From: an uncultured Prevotellaceae bacterium
GTDB taxonomy: Bacteria; Bacteroidota; Bacteroidia; Bacteroidales; Muribaculaceae
NCBI GenBank assembly: GCA_900318865.1
Contig: ONMF01000002.1
Span: forward strand, 124,001-188,000
Direction: 5' to 3'
Length of the DNA: 64,000 bases
The stretch's first letter is position 1, and each line of letters starts with the position of its first letter. Positions 35,735 to 44,488 of the stretch are shown in pieces. Made by a program: the position numbers and the translations under genes. Below the pieces are notes generated by a model. The model did not search any database, had not been told where the DNA came from, and saw only the letters and a list, made by a program, of their open reading frames with translations.

Positions 35735-35792
35735 CAAAATTAGTGCAAACCGAGCGAAATGCCAAATTTATTTGAGCATTTCCGAGGTGAAG
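35735..35792 (-). promoter_or_regulatory. Repeat-type promoter of the PBP1A operon
   Basis: On the minus strand TAATTTTG at 35742-35735 and TTTG at 35766-35763 are 20 nt apart. The region shares the string CTCAAATAAATTTG and the same spacing to the -7 box with the yqgE tandem units, so it is another copy of the promoter repeat. It is arranged head to head with the copy at 35812-35885. Confidence 0.78.
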
Positions 35793-35811
35793 CCTCATTT
35801 CACCGAATTTT

Positions 35812-35885
35812 GGCGGCGTCGAGGCATAAAAAATGAAAAATTTGCATTTTTCATTTTGTTCTGCGCTCAACTTGCGCTAATTTTG
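35812..35885 (+). repeat. 74-bp promoter-bearing repeat upstream of the SGNH hydrolase gene
   Basis: This unit is closely matched by the inverted copy at 50693-50767, with the shared string CATTTTGTTCTGCGCTCAAC. It contains a perfect 12-bp AT-rich inverted repeat at 35830-35857. TTTG (35855-35858) and TAATTTTG (35878-35885) form a promoter with a 19-nt spacer. The ATG at 35891 follows after 5 nt. Confidence 0.82.
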
Positions 35886-35890
35886 CTATC

Positions 35891-36568
35891 ATGAAACAGA
35901 TACTTATCATGCTTGCAGCATTTGTTTTATCGGTAAGCGCCGAAGCCAGTGACTGGGCTAAAACCGACCGATACGCGGCGGCCAACGACTCGCTGGCACA
36001 GTGCGTCAACGACGGGCACCGCGTGGTGCTCATGGGCAACTCCATCACCGACGACTGGGTGGACTTTCATCCCCGATTTTTCACCGACAACCGACTCATC
36101 GGCCGCGGGGTATCGGGCCAAACGAGCTCGCAGATGTTGGCGCGGTTCCGCCTCGATGTGCTGGCATTGAAGCCCAGCGTGGTGGTCATCAACGCCGGCA
36201 CCAACGACATTGCCGAAAACACAGGCCCCTACAATGAGGACCTGACCATGAGCAACATCGTGTCAATGACCGAGCTGGCGCAGCTGCATGGCATCGGCGT
36301 GGTGCTCACCTCGGTGCTGCCGAGCAACGGTTTCGTGTGGAACAAAAGCATCACCGACGCGGCGGCCAAGATTGTGAGCCTTAACGAGCGCATCAGCCGT
36401 TATGCCCATGACAACGGCATCGCCTATGTGGATTACTATCAGCACATGGTAGTGCCCGCCACCGGGGCGTTGACTGCTCATTACACCTACGACGGCGTGC
36501 ACCCCACCGCGGCGGGCTACGAGGTGATGGAAGCCTTGCTGCTGCCGGTGGTCACACAATTGAGATAA
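35891..36568 (+). CDS. Secreted SGNH/GDSL hydrolase
   Basis: This 225-residue exported esterase-type hydrolase has a signal peptide of about 18 residues (LAAFVLSVSAEA). The block I nucleophile is Ser51 in MGNSITDDW. Block II Gly is in RGVSGQTS, block III Asn in NAGTNDI, and block V Asp/His in YDGVHPTAAG. Substrates could be acetylated glycans or lipids. It is transcribed from the repeat promoter as a near-leaderless mRNA. The GH13 amylase gene follows after 40 nt without a terminator, so the two may work together on modified polysaccharides. Confidence 0.92.
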   Translation: MKQILIMLAAFVLSVSAEASDWAKTDRYAAANDSLAQCVNDGHRVVLMGNSITDDWVDFHPRFFTDNRLIGRGVSGQTSSQMLARFRLDVLALKPSVVVINAGTNDIAENTGPYNEDLTMSNIVSMTELAQLHGIGVVLTSVLPSNGFVWNKSITDAAAKIVSLNERISRYAHDNGIAYVDYYQHMVVPATGALTAHYTYDGVHPTAAGYEVMEALLLPVVTQLR

Positions 36569-36608
36569 CTTTAATAAGCACATTGATATTCAACAAAATT
36601 CCAACAAA

Positions 36609-39590
36609 ATGAAAAACTCACTGTATCGCCTCATCGTCGCTGCATTGCTTGCAGTGTCGGCTGTCGGCACACCGGCATGGGCGGCCTTTACGGGCGGACG
36701 CACCGACTTTCGCGACGAAACCATCTATTTTGTGCTCACCACACGTTTTTACGACGGCGACCCCACCAACAACACTTACTGCTGGGACGGCTCAAAAGAC
36801 GCCGCCAACCACGACCCTGAGTGGCGAGGCGACTTCAAGGGGCTGATTGAACGGCTCGACTACATCAAGGCTCTGGGATTCACCGCCGTGTGGATTACTC
36901 CTGTGGTGCAAAACGCTTCGGGATTCGACTATCACGGCTACCATGCCATGGATTTCAGCACCGTGGAACGGCGACTGGAGAGCGACGACGCCAAGTTTCA
37001 GGACCTGATTGACGCGGCACACGCCCGGGGCATGAAGATTGTGCTCGACGTGGTGCTCAATCACACGGGAAATTTCGGCGAGGAAAATCTGTGCAAGCTT
37101 TTCAACCGCGACTATAGCAAGCCGCAGAGCGATCTGAAACAGTGCATGGTGCCCTTCACCCTGTCGCAGGGCGGCAAGCTCAAGGACAACTACTTGAACT
37201 TACCCGGGACCCAGCAATACAGCGACCGCCTCACCAAGATGAAAAACACCGACGGCGTGAATCACGACAGCCACAACCTGTGGCACCACTACGGCAACTT
37301 CAACTGGGATGAGCCCAACCGCTGGTGGGCACAGATTGCGGGCGACTGCGTGGACCTGAACACCGAGAACCCACAGACCTATCAATACCTCATCGACTGC
37401 TACGGCACGTTCATCAAAATGGGGGTGGACGCATTCCGCATCGATACCGGCGGACACATCAGCCGCCTCACGTTCAACAAAGCGTTTGTGCCGGCCTTCA
37501 TGGCGCTGGGCGAGCAATACAAAAGCCGACGACTGGACAACTGCCCCTTCTATATGTTTGCCGAGGTGTGCGCGCGATTCAGCGACGTGACCTATCGCAG
37601 CCAGCCGGCGCTGTCGCCCTACTTCTACACGTGGCAGAGCGACGAGGCACTGCTCGGCCAGTGGAATGAAACGAGCGATTACTGGAATGGCGTGGAGGTC
37701 TACGAGTCGACCGACCCGGCCACGCTGGCCAACCAGTCGCTCTGTCTTCAGGAAGAAGCCGCCAACCGCAGCGAAAGTTCCCAACCGCGAAGCAACAACG
37801 CCCTGCTCATCGGCAACGATTACCATGCCCCCGACTACAGCCGGGCAAGCGGGCTGGGGGTGATTGACTTCACGGCGCACTGGAATTTCCAGAACGCGGG
37901 CAGGCTGTGGGGCATTCTCGACAAGGACAACCTCTACAACGATGCCACCTTCAACGTGGTGTACGTCGACAGCCACGACTATGGCCCCGACAGTTTTGAG
38001 CGCTTCAACGGCGGCACCGACCAGTGGGCCGAGAACATGTCGCTCATGTTCACCATGCGCGGCATCCCGTGCCTGTACTACGGCAGCGAGATTGAGTTCC
38101 GAAAGGGCATCGTTATCGACAAAGGCACCGACCTGGCACTGAAAAACACCGGCCGGGCCTACTACGGCGGCTACCTCAAGGGCGATGTGACGGTCACCGA
38201 CTTCGGGCAAGTGGCTGCCGCCAGCGGCAACGTGGCCGCCACACTGAGTCATCCGCTCGTGCACCACCTGCAACGGCTCAACGCCATCCGCGCCGCCGTG
38301 CCGGCACTGCGCAAGGGGCAGTACTCCAAGCAAGGCTGCTCCAGCAATGGCGGCTACGCCTTCAAACGCCGCTACACGGCCGACGGAATCGACAGCTACG
38401 CCCTGGTGGCGCTCAATGCCACCGCCACGTTCACCGGCGTGCTGAACGGCACCTACCGCGACTGCGTCACCGGACACGAGATAGTGGTCACTGACGGCAC
38501 GCTCACCACACCGGTGTTCTCGGGCAAGGGCAACCTGCGCGTCTATGTGCTCGACGGGCCTGGAAAGGTGGGCAACGACGGCCCCTATCTCTACGGCACA
38601 GCCAAGCACACCCCCACCCTGCTCCCCTACGACGGCACCGAGGAAGAGGGTGACCCCACCACACAGTACGTCACCGGAGGCGGTAGCGGTAGCGGAACGG
38701 TCATCGACCTCGACGACCTGGACGTTTATGAGCCCACCGTGGACGACCCCAGCGAAATGTGTGTCTTCTACGAGGCCGACCCGTCGCGAAATGAGGTCAC
38801 CGTGTGGGCCTGGAGCAGCGGCAAGAACTTCACTGGCGGCTCCTGGCCCGGACAGAGCGCCACACTCAAGGGTAAAACGGCCCAGGGCGACCGCCTCATC
38901 TACAAGTGGACCGGCAACGTGGCCTACGGAGGCACCAACAAGCCCACGGGTATCATCTTCAGCTCTTACGGCAACCAGCAGACAGAAGACCTGGCCTACG
39001 TGAACCACGGCTACTACGTGGACGGCGTGTTCGACCACAAAGTGGGCCCTGACAGCCCCGACGTGGAGCCCGACACCACACAGGCCGCCATCAGCCATGC
39101 CACCATCTTCCTGAAAGACCCCACCCCGGCACCAAACTCCTGGAGCAAGGTCTATTTCTACGCCTGGGACGACAACGGACAGCTGCTGGGCGGCTGGCCT
39201 GGACAGCTCATGACCGACACCAAGGTGGTGAATGGCCAGCGGTTCTACTGTCACACGTTCGACATTGCCAATAGCGACTATACATTCAACATCATTTTCA
39301 ATCAGGGCGACGGCAGCCACCAGACCGAAGACATCAAAGGCCTGAACCGCGACACCTACTTCGAGATTGCCTCCACGACCAACAAATACACCGTGCGCGA
39401 CATCACCGACCAGTGGGCCACCCCCACCGGCGATGTGAACGGCGACGGCGAAGTAAGCATCGCCGATGTCACGGCGCTGGTGGCAATGGTGCTCAGCGAC
39501 CTGAGCAACGAGAGAAGCGACGTGAACGGCGACGGTGAGACTGGCATCGCCGACGTCACTGCGCTGGTGGGCTTGCTGCTGGCCCAGTGA
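36609..39590 (+). CDS. Secreted GH13 alpha-amylase with two starch-binding modules and a dockerin-like module
   Basis: This 993-residue extracellular starch-degrading enzyme has a signal peptide of 25 residues. The GH13 barrel runs from about 30 to 560, with LDVVLNH, the nucleophile Asp in DAFRIDTGG, the acid/base Glu in FAEVCARF and the third Asp in VDSHDYGP. A beta-sandwich follows. Two repeated modules of CBM26-like type come next, around 715-820 and 835-930, each with a WPGQ motif and an IIF strand. The last 57 residues form a two-repeat dockerin-like module (GDVNGDGEVSIADVTAL and SDVNGDGETGIADVTAL). It lies 40 nt after the SGNH hydrolase gene. Confidence 0.93.
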   Translation: MKNSLYRLIVAALLAVSAVGTPAWAAFTGGRTDFRDETIYFVLTTRFYDGDPTNNTYCWDGSKDAANHDPEWRGDFKGLIERLDYIKALGFTAVWITPVVQNASGFDYHGYHAMDFSTVERRLESDDAKFQDLIDAAHARGMKIVLDVVLNHTGNFGEENLCKLFNRDYSKPQSDLKQCMVPFTLSQGGKLKDNYLNLPGTQQYSDRLTKMKNTDGVNHDSHNLWHHYGNFNWDEPNRWWAQIAGDCVDLNTENPQTYQYLIDCYGTFIKMGVDAFRIDTGGHISRLTFNKAFVPAFMALGEQYKSRRLDNCPFYMFAEVCARFSDVTYRSQPALSPYFYTWQSDEALLGQWNETSDYWNGVEVYESTDPATLANQSLCLQEEAANRSESSQPRSNNALLIGNDYHAPDYSRASGLGVIDFTAHWNFQNAGRLWGILDKDNLYNDATFNVVYVDSHDYGPDSFERFNGGTDQWAENMSLMFTMRGIPCLYYGSEIEFRKGIVIDKGTDLALKNTGRAYYGGYLKGDVTVTDFGQVAAASGNVAATLSHPLVHHLQRLNAIRAAVPALRKGQYSKQGCSSNGGYAFKRRYTADGIDSYALVALNATATFTGVLNGTYRDCVTGHEIVVTDGTLTTPVFSGKGNLRVYVLDGPGKVGNDGPYLYGTAKHTPTLLPYDGTEEEGDPTTQYVTGGGSGSGTVIDLDDLDVYEPTVDDPSEMCVFYEADPSRNEVTVWAWSSGKNFTGGSWPGQSATLKGKTAQGDRLIYKWTGNVAYGGTNKPTGIIFSSYGNQQTEDLAYVNHGYYVDGVFDHKVGPDSPDVEPDTTQAAISHATIFLKDPTPAPNSWSKVYFYAWDDNGQLLGGWPGQLMTDTKVVNGQRFYCHTFDIANSDYTFNIIFNQGDGSHQTEDIKGLNRDTYFEIASTTNKYTVRDITDQWATPTGDVNGDGEVSIADVTALVAMVLSDLSNERSDVNGDGETGIADVTALVGLLLAQ

Positions 39591-39601
39591 GCGGGACACA
39601 A

Positions 39602-39633
39602 CTTGCAACAATGGAAATGATTTAGTAAATTTG
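39602..39633 (+). promoter_or_regulatory. Promoter of the flavin reductase gene
   Basis: CTTG at 39602-39605 and TAAATTTG at 39626-39633 are 20 nt apart. The ATG at 39642 follows after 8 nt. Confidence 0.62.
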
Positions 39634-39641
39634 CAAGTGCA

Positions 39642-40220
39642 ATGAAACTAAACTGGAGACCCGGCACCATGATTTACCCCTTGCCAGCACTGCTGGTGAG
39701 CTGTGGGGCGACACCCGACGAATACAATATCTTCACCGCAGCATGGGCCGGCACCATCTGCAGCGACCCGGCCATGTGCTACGTCTCCATTCGCCCCGAG
39801 CGACACAGCCACGACATCGTGGAGCGCAACATGGCCTTCACCCTCAATCTGACCAACCGCGACTTGGCACGCGCCACCGACTGGTGCGGCGTGCGCAGCG
39901 GGCGCGACTGCGACAAGTGGCACGAGATGGGCCTCACCCCGGTCAAGGGGGTTACCGTGCCGGCGCCCTACATCGAGCAGGCACCCATGAGCATCGAATG
40001 CCAGGTGCGCGACATCATGCGGCTCGGCACGCACGACATGTTCATCGCCCAGGTGACCAACGTCATAGCCGACGACCGCTATATCAACCCCGACACCGGC
40101 TCGTTCGACATGGAAGCCGCACAGCTCATCGCCTACTGCCACGGCCACTACTACACCCTGGGGCAGGAGCTGGGACACTTCGGATGGACGGTGCGCAAGC
40201 GAAACAAGAATCATCATTAA
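39642..40220 (+). CDS. Flavin reductase-like FMN-binding protein
   Basis: This 192-residue protein of the flavin reductase-like split-barrel family binds FMN; some members reduce flavin, others act as NADH oxidases or store-type flavoproteins. The N-terminal motif is YPLPALLVSCG, followed by NIFTAAWAGTICSDPAMCYVSIRP, which fits the FMN phosphate-binding region. SIECQVRDIMRLGTHDMFIAQV is the conserved later strand pair. It contains several cysteines. The glyA gene starts 23 nt downstream, so both are probably co-transcribed. The physiological electron acceptor is unknown. Confidence 0.88.
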   Translation: MKLNWRPGTMIYPLPALLVSCGATPDEYNIFTAAWAGTICSDPAMCYVSIRPERHSHDIVERNMAFTLNLTNRDLARATDWCGVRSGRDCDKWHEMGLTPVKGVTVPAPYIEQAPMSIECQVRDIMRLGTHDMFIAQVTNVIADDRYINPDTGSFDMEAAQLIAYCHGHYYTLGQELGHFGWTVRKRNKNHH

Positions 40221-40243
40221 CTAATTAACCCAATATCATCATT

Positions 40244-41524
40244 ATGTTAAGAGACCAAGAAATTTTCAACATGATTGAGCGCGAGCACGAGCGCCAGCAA
40301 CACGGCATCGAGCTCATCGCCAGTGAGAACTTTGTGAGCGACCAAGTGATGCAAGCCATGGGAAGTTGCCTCACCAACAAATATGCTGAAGGCTACCCCG
40401 GCCACCGCTACTACGGCGGATGCCAGTGCGTCGACGAGGTGGAAACCCTGGCCATCGAGCGCATCAAGAGCATATTCGGAGCCGAATATGCCAACGTGCA
40501 GCCTCACAGCGGCGCCCAGGCCAACATGGCGGTGTTCATGGCTTGCCTCAAGCCGGGCGACAAGTTCATGGGATTGAACCTGGCACACGGCGGACACCTG
40601 TCGCACGGCAGCCCGGTGAACTTCTCGGGACTGATGTTCCACCAGTGCGAGTACAACGTGCGCCCCGACGACGGACGCGTGGACTACGACATGATGGAGG
40701 AAGTGGCACTGCGGGAGCGGCCGCGCCTCATCGTGGGCGGAGCCAGCGCCTACAGCCGCGAGTGGGACTATGCACGCATGCGACGCATCGCCGACCAGGT
40801 GGGCGCCATCCTGATGATTGACATGGCGCACCCCGCCGGACTCATTGCCGCCGGACTGCTCGAAAACCCGCTCAAATATGCCCACATCGTCACCAGCACC
40901 ACCCACAAGACTCTGCGTGGGCCGCGCGGCGGCATCATCCTCATGGGCAAAGACTTCGACAACCCCTGGGGCAAGGCCACCAAGAAAGGCGTCATCCGCA
41001 AGATGTCGTCGCTGCTCGACAGCGCCGTCTTCCCCGGCGTGCAGGGCGGACCGCTCGAGCACGTCATCGCGGCCAAGGCCGTGGCTTTTGGCGAGATTCT
41101 GCAGCCGTCGTGGAACGACTATGCCACCCAGGTGCGCACCAACGCGCAAGCCATGGCGCAGGCACTCATCGACAAGGGCTACAAAATTTGCTCGGGCGGA
41201 ACCGACAACCACTGCATCCTCGTCGACCTGCGCACCAAGTTCCCCGAGCTCACGGGCAAAGTGGCCGAGAACGCTCTGGTGGCAGCCGACATCACCGCCA
41301 ACAAGAACATGGTGCCCTTCGACGACCGCTCGGCATTCCAGACCTCGGGCCTGCGACTTGGCACGCCGGCCATCACCACACGCGGCGTGAAGCAGGACAT
41401 GATGGGCCCCATTGTGGAGCTCATCGACACCGTGCTCCATGCACCCGAGGACGAAACGGTCATCGCCGCCGTCCGCGCCAAGGTGAACACCATGATGAAA
41501 GAATACCCCATGTTCGCATGGTAA
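40244..41524 (+). CDS. glyA: Serine hydroxymethyltransferase
   Basis: This PLP enzyme converts serine and tetrahydrofolate into glycine and 5,10-methylene-tetrahydrofolate, the main one-carbon source. The 426-residue protein shows [10 protein letters not shown] near the start, [32 protein letters not shown] and the PLP lysine in [32 protein letters not shown] is near the C-terminus. All expected substrate and cofactor motifs are present. The gene is 23 nt after the flavin reductase gene and is followed by a hairpin. Confidence 0.97.
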   Translation: MLRDQEIFNMIEREHERQQHGIELIASENFVSDQVMQAMGSCLTNKYAEGYPGHRYYGGCQCVDEVETLAIERIKSIFGAEYANVQPHSGAQANMAVFMACLKPGDKFMGLNLAHGGHLSHGSPVNFSGLMFHQCEYNVRPDDGRVDYDMMEEVALRERPRLIVGGASAYSREWDYARMRRIADQVGAILMIDMAHPAGLIAAGLLENPLKYAHIVTSTTHKTLRGPRGGIILMGKDFDNPWGKATKKGVIRKMSSLLDSAVFPGVQGGPLEHVIAAKAVAFGEILQPSWNDYATQVRTNAQAMAQALIDKGYKICSGGTDNHCILVDLRTKFPELTGKVAENALVAADITANKNMVPFDDRSAFQTSGLRLGTPAITTRGVKQDMMGPIVELIDTVLHAPEDETVIAAVRAKVNTMMKEYPMFAW

Positions 41525-41596
41525 CCAATCACTACTTGCCGTGAATGCCGCCACGGTGAAATGAGTGGCAGCTCTCAGGCGAGCACTCTGACACAT

Positions 41597-41632
41597 GTCG
41601 CTCATCCACGCCAATGCTGGCAGATGAGCGAC
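41597..41632 (+). terminator. Hairpin downstream of glyA
   Basis: A perfect 10-bp stem GTCGCTCATC (41597-41606) pairs with 41623-41632 and is followed by TCGTTTTA. The hairpin sits 72 nt after the stop. Confidence 0.7.
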
Positions 41633-41650
41633 TCGTTTTATGCCCCGGAA

Positions 41651-41682
41651 TTTGCCCATGTCGACCGAAATGATTAACTTCG
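41651..41682 (+). promoter_or_regulatory. Promoter of fabG
   Basis: TTTG at 41651-41654 is 20 nt before TAACTTCG at 41675-41682, which has one mismatch to the -7 consensus. The leader to 41726 is about 40 nt. Confidence 0.6.
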
Positions 41683-41725
41683 CCACCCGAAAGCAAAAAA
41701 ACAAGCAATTATAACTACTCAACCA

Positions 41726-42472
41726 ATGAAACTTCTTGAAGGAAAAGTCGCTTTGATCACTGGTGCCGCACGAGGCATCGGCAAAGCCATCGCGCTGAAG
41801 TTTGCCAGCGAAGGTGCAGACATCGCGTTCACCGACCTCGTCATCGACGAGAACGGAAAACAAACCGAGCAGGAAATCCAGGCCCTGGACGTCAAGGCCA
41901 AAGGCTATGCGTCGAATGCCGCCAATTTTGCCGAGACCGAGCAGGTCGTGGCACAAATCAAGCAGGAATTCGGACACATCGACATCCTGGTCAACAACGC
42001 AGGCATCACCAAGGACTCCCTCATGCTCCGCATGACCGAGGCACAGTGGGACGCCGTGATTGCAGTGAACTTGAAGAGCGCGTTCAACTTCATCCACGCC
42101 CTGGTGCCCGTCATGATGCGCCAGCGTGCAGGCTCCATCATCAACATGGCCAGCGTGGTGGGAGTGCACGGCAACGCCGGCCAGGCCAACTACGCCGCCT
42201 CCAAGGCCGGACTTATCGCCCTGGCCAAGAGCGTGGCTCAGGAGATGGGCAGCCGCGGCATCCGCGCCAACGCCATCGCACCGGGCTTCATCGAGACGGC
42301 CATGACGGCCGCTCTGCCCGAGGACATCCGTAAGCAGTGGGTCGAGAAAATTCCGCTGCGCCGCGGAGGCACCGTCGACGACATCGCTGCCGTGGCCACC
42401 TTCCTGGCCAGCGACATGTCGAGCTACGTCACCGGCCAGGTCATCCAGGTCGACGGCGGCATGAACATGTGA
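41726..42472 (+). CDS. fabG: 3-oxoacyl-[acyl-carrier-protein] reductase
   Basis: This NADPH-dependent short-chain dehydrogenase of fatty acid elongation has 248 residues. The cofactor motif TGAARGIG is at 12-19 and NNAG at 90-93. The catalytic tetrad is Asn115, Ser143, Tyr156 and Lys160 (YAASK). The FabG-type C-terminus VTGQVIQVDGGMNM is complete. It has its own promoter and a terminator, outside any fab cluster. Since short-chain reductases are numerous, the acyl-ACP assignment rests on overall similarity and on the FabG-specific C-terminus. Confidence 0.93.
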   Translation: MKLLEGKVALITGAARGIGKAIALKFASEGADIAFTDLVIDENGKQTEQEIQALDVKAKGYASNAANFAETEQVVAQIKQEFGHIDILVNNAGITKDSLMLRMTEAQWDAVIAVNLKSAFNFIHALVPVMMRQRAGSIINMASVVGVHGNAGQANYAASKAGLIALAKSVAQEMGSRGIRANAIAPGFIETAMTAALPEDIRKQWVEKIPLRRGGTVDDIAAVATFLASDMSSYVTGQVIQVDGGMNM

Positions 42473-42522
42473 TGAAGCAAGTACCGCTCACCACATTCAC
42501 TCACAAGTACACCAAAAAAAAC

Positions 42523-42555
42523 AGGCCTCAAGGTATGTTCCCTTGTGGCCTTTTT
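42523..42555 (+). terminator. Terminator of fabG
   Basis: The stem AGGCCTCAAGG (42523-42533) pairs with 42541-42551 with one mismatch, and a T-rich tail follows. Confidence 0.82.
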
Positions 42556-42620
42556 CTTATTGCGCCACGCCCTATGAAGTTTCTTTTCACGCATACGCAT
42601 GAAAAACGGGAAAAATGAAG

Positions 42621-42628
42621 TAACTTTG
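42621..42628 (+). promoter_or_regulatory. -7 box directly before the 42.6-kb lipoprotein gene
   Basis: TAACTTTG lies 4 nt before the ATG at 42633. No TTTG is seen at the -33 position. Confidence 0.5.
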
Positions 42629-42632
42629 TGCT

Positions 42633-43496
42633 ATGGTACAAAAGAAGTATTTCACGGCCCCCTTACGACAACAGCCCATTTCATCGATGATAGCCGCCAT
42701 CACCGGTAAATCGTTCATTTGCCCTCGGTACGGGAGGACGCATGGCAGCCCGACTTGCGTCAAATCACTATTCACGAGCATGATAACCATGCTCATGCTG
42801 TGTGGATGCTCTGCCGGCAAGTTACCGCCTTTTGCATCGGCGCAGGCATGGACACTGGATGGCAACAAGGCGGTCAGCTCGGCTCACGACCTGACCATCA
42901 ACTTCGGAGGAAAGGACGTTTTCCCCATCACCAACATGAGTGATGGCGGATACGATCTGAACTTCATCACCGGCGATGCACAATTCCAGGCCTATGACCC
43001 TCGCTGCAAAGAACATATCGCATCTGCCATCCGCCAGATTCCACTGAATATCGACTCACTGGAATTTGTGCTTGCCGACCAGTTTATCGTGTTCACGCCT
43101 CGTGTCGCCAACAGCTGGATGCCCGATTTGGTGCGTCAGGCCGATGGCACCGAACTGGTGGTCGAGGCAAACCCCAGAACCAGCACCGTCCAGCCTCATG
43201 ACGAGATTTGGCGCAATTTCATCTTCGATGGCAAGCGTCATCGTATTCTTGTGATTGACCGATTGGTGAAGAATGGAAAACACATCGGCATCGTCTATCT
43301 CATGCAAAGCGAAGACAAAAAGGTGCCTTTTTCCTCTACAATCCACTACGATGTCACATCTCCACGCAATGTCCAACCCGTGGGCGAACACATGAGGGCT
43401 CTGTTCGATATCACGATTGATGCCGCCCTCTCTCACGACAGGCGACGCGTCATGCGCAGTAGTGATGCAGAAGCAAATCGTAGAGAAATCAAATAA
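42633..43496 (+). CDS. Putative lipoprotein of unknown function
   Basis: I do not recognise this protein. The frame encodes 287 residues from 42633. A hydrophobic stretch ending in LMLCGCSAG near residues 53-61 looks like a lipobox, so the mature protein would be a lipoprotein of about 230 residues. The 48 residues before it are unusually long and polar for a signal. Either they are a real cytoplasmic extension or translation starts at the ATG at 42780, giving a very short signal. The -7 box right before 42633 argues for the longer form. The body has mixed alpha/beta character with FDGKRHRILVIDRLVKNGK and IGIVYLMQS. It converges on the 43.6-kb gene. Confidence 0.65.
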   Translation: MVQKKYFTAPLRQQPISSMIAAITGKSFICPRYGRTHGSPTCVKSLFTSMITMLMLCGCSAGKLPPFASAQAWTLDGNKAVSSAHDLTINFGGKDVFPITNMSDGGYDLNFITGDAQFQAYDPRCKEHIASAIRQIPLNIDSLEFVLADQFIVFTPRVANSWMPDLVRQADGTELVVEANPRTSTVQPHDEIWRNFIFDGKRHRILVIDRLVKNGKHIGIVYLMQSEDKKVPFSSTIHYDVTSPRNVQPVGEHMRALFDITIDAALSHDRRRVMRSSDAEANRREIK

Positions 43497-43533
43497 TAGA
43501 TAGTCCATTTTCAGCAATTAAGATGCATCACAT

Positions 43534-43577
43534 AAAACAACGTGGGTGGAGCCAAGCGCTCCACCCACGTTGTTTTT
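43534..43577. terminator. Bidirectional terminator between convergent genes
   Basis: A stem of about 18 bp (43534-43551 with 43559-43576) and 7-nt loop is flanked by an A tract on the left and a T tract on the right, so it can work for both convergent transcripts. Confidence 0.9.
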
Positions 43578-43600
43578 CCGGTGCCACAGCACCGCGCCTT

Positions 43601-44377
43601 TCAGCGCACGATGACCTTGCGGCCGTTCACGATGTAGACGTTCGGAACCAGGTTGTTGACGTCGGCGGCGCGCACTCCGCTGGCCACCTTCATACCCTGG
43701 ATGTTGTACACGTCCACCACGTCGCTGCCGGCCACGATGTCGGTGATGCCGGTCACTTCATTGGCTCCCAGGTGGCGGGCCACCATGGTGAGGGGCTGCT
43801 GGGTGGAGGTGGTGATGTAGCAGCGGGTGGCGTAGAACACATTGTCTTCACTGTCGACGCGGGTGAAGCGTGCCTCAGCGTTGTGCAGGGCCAGGATGCC
43901 GTATTTTCCCTTTCCCTGGGCCTTGAGCGCGGCTCCGCTCATGGTCACCTGCACACCGGCCTCGGTGGTGAAGGTGAGCGGCGAGTAGTCAGGGGTGAGC
44001 CGGGTGTTCACGAGGAATTTCTTCGTTCCGGTCTCACCGGCATAATACAGGATGTAGGGCACGCCGGCCTTCACGCCCTCGGCCTTGCACTCCTGGAAGC
44101 AAAGCTCCACTACGCTGCCCTGCTGATTCACGCCCACCAGGCGCTCCAGCTGCCATCCCTGCCCCAGGACCGCGTCGAGGTCTTGCTCGCTCATGTCGAA
44201 CGGCAGCGCCACGGTGTTCCACCCGGTGAACAGGTAGCGGTTCATCGTCACGTCGCATTGCATGCCTGCATACTTGTCGACCGCTGTGCCACTGTAGGTG
44301 TTCAGGGTCACTTTCGTCTGTGCGCTGGCCGTCATCACCATAGCGGCCACTGCGATAATCGAGAAGATTTTTTTCAT
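43601..44377 (-). CDS. Secreted beta-rich protein with a sorting-type C-terminal tail
   Basis: This 258-residue exported protein has a signal peptide of about 19 residues (AAMVMTASAQ). The middle contains a repeated beta pattern around WNTVALPFDMSEQDLDAVLG, a segment type seen in many Bacteroidales secreted proteins. The last 38 residues (VDVYNIQGMKVASG, later VYIVNGRKVIVR) match the pattern of type IX secretion sorting tails: a strand-turn-strand ending in NGxKxxxR/K. Whether the tail directs type IX secretion depends on por genes not seen here. It is monocistronic with its own promoter and terminator. No enzymatic motif is visible. Confidence 0.78.
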   Translation of the reverse strand: MKKIFSIIAVAAMVMTASAQTKVTLNTYSGTAVDKYAGMQCDVTMNRYLFTGWNTVALPFDMSEQDLDAVLGQGWQLERLVGVNQQGSVVELCFQECKAEGVKAGVPYILYYAGETGTKKFLVNTRLTPDYSPLTFTTEAGVQVTMSGAALKAQGKGKYGILALHNAEARFTRVDSEDNVFYATRCYITTSTQQPLTMVARHLGANEVTGITDIVAGSDVVDVYNIQGMKVASGVRAADVNNLVPNVYIVNGRKVIVR

Positions 44378-44417
44378 AATGATGTATTTTTAGAGTTAGG
44401 TATCACATGTTTTCTCA

Positions 44418-44449
44418 CAAAATTACGAAATTTATTCGTTCTTGTCAAC
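44418..44449 (-). promoter_or_regulatory. Promoter of the 43.6-kb secreted protein gene
   Basis: The minus strand carries TAATTTTG at 44425-44418 and GTTG at 44449-44446 with 20 nt between, about 40 nt before the ATG. Confidence 0.65.
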
Positions 44450-44488
44450 AATCGCGGCCGGAAAAAACGGAAAAATCGCATTCCGGGC

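Noticed and set aside
37200-39611. An 800-codon minus-strand frame opposite the amylase gene
   Set aside because: The plus strand encodes GH13 motifs, binding modules and a dockerin; the opposite product has no recognisable fold.
40247-42169. A 640-codon minus-strand frame opposite glyA and fabG
   Set aside because: It is antisense to two complete housekeeping genes and rich in His and Val without motifs.
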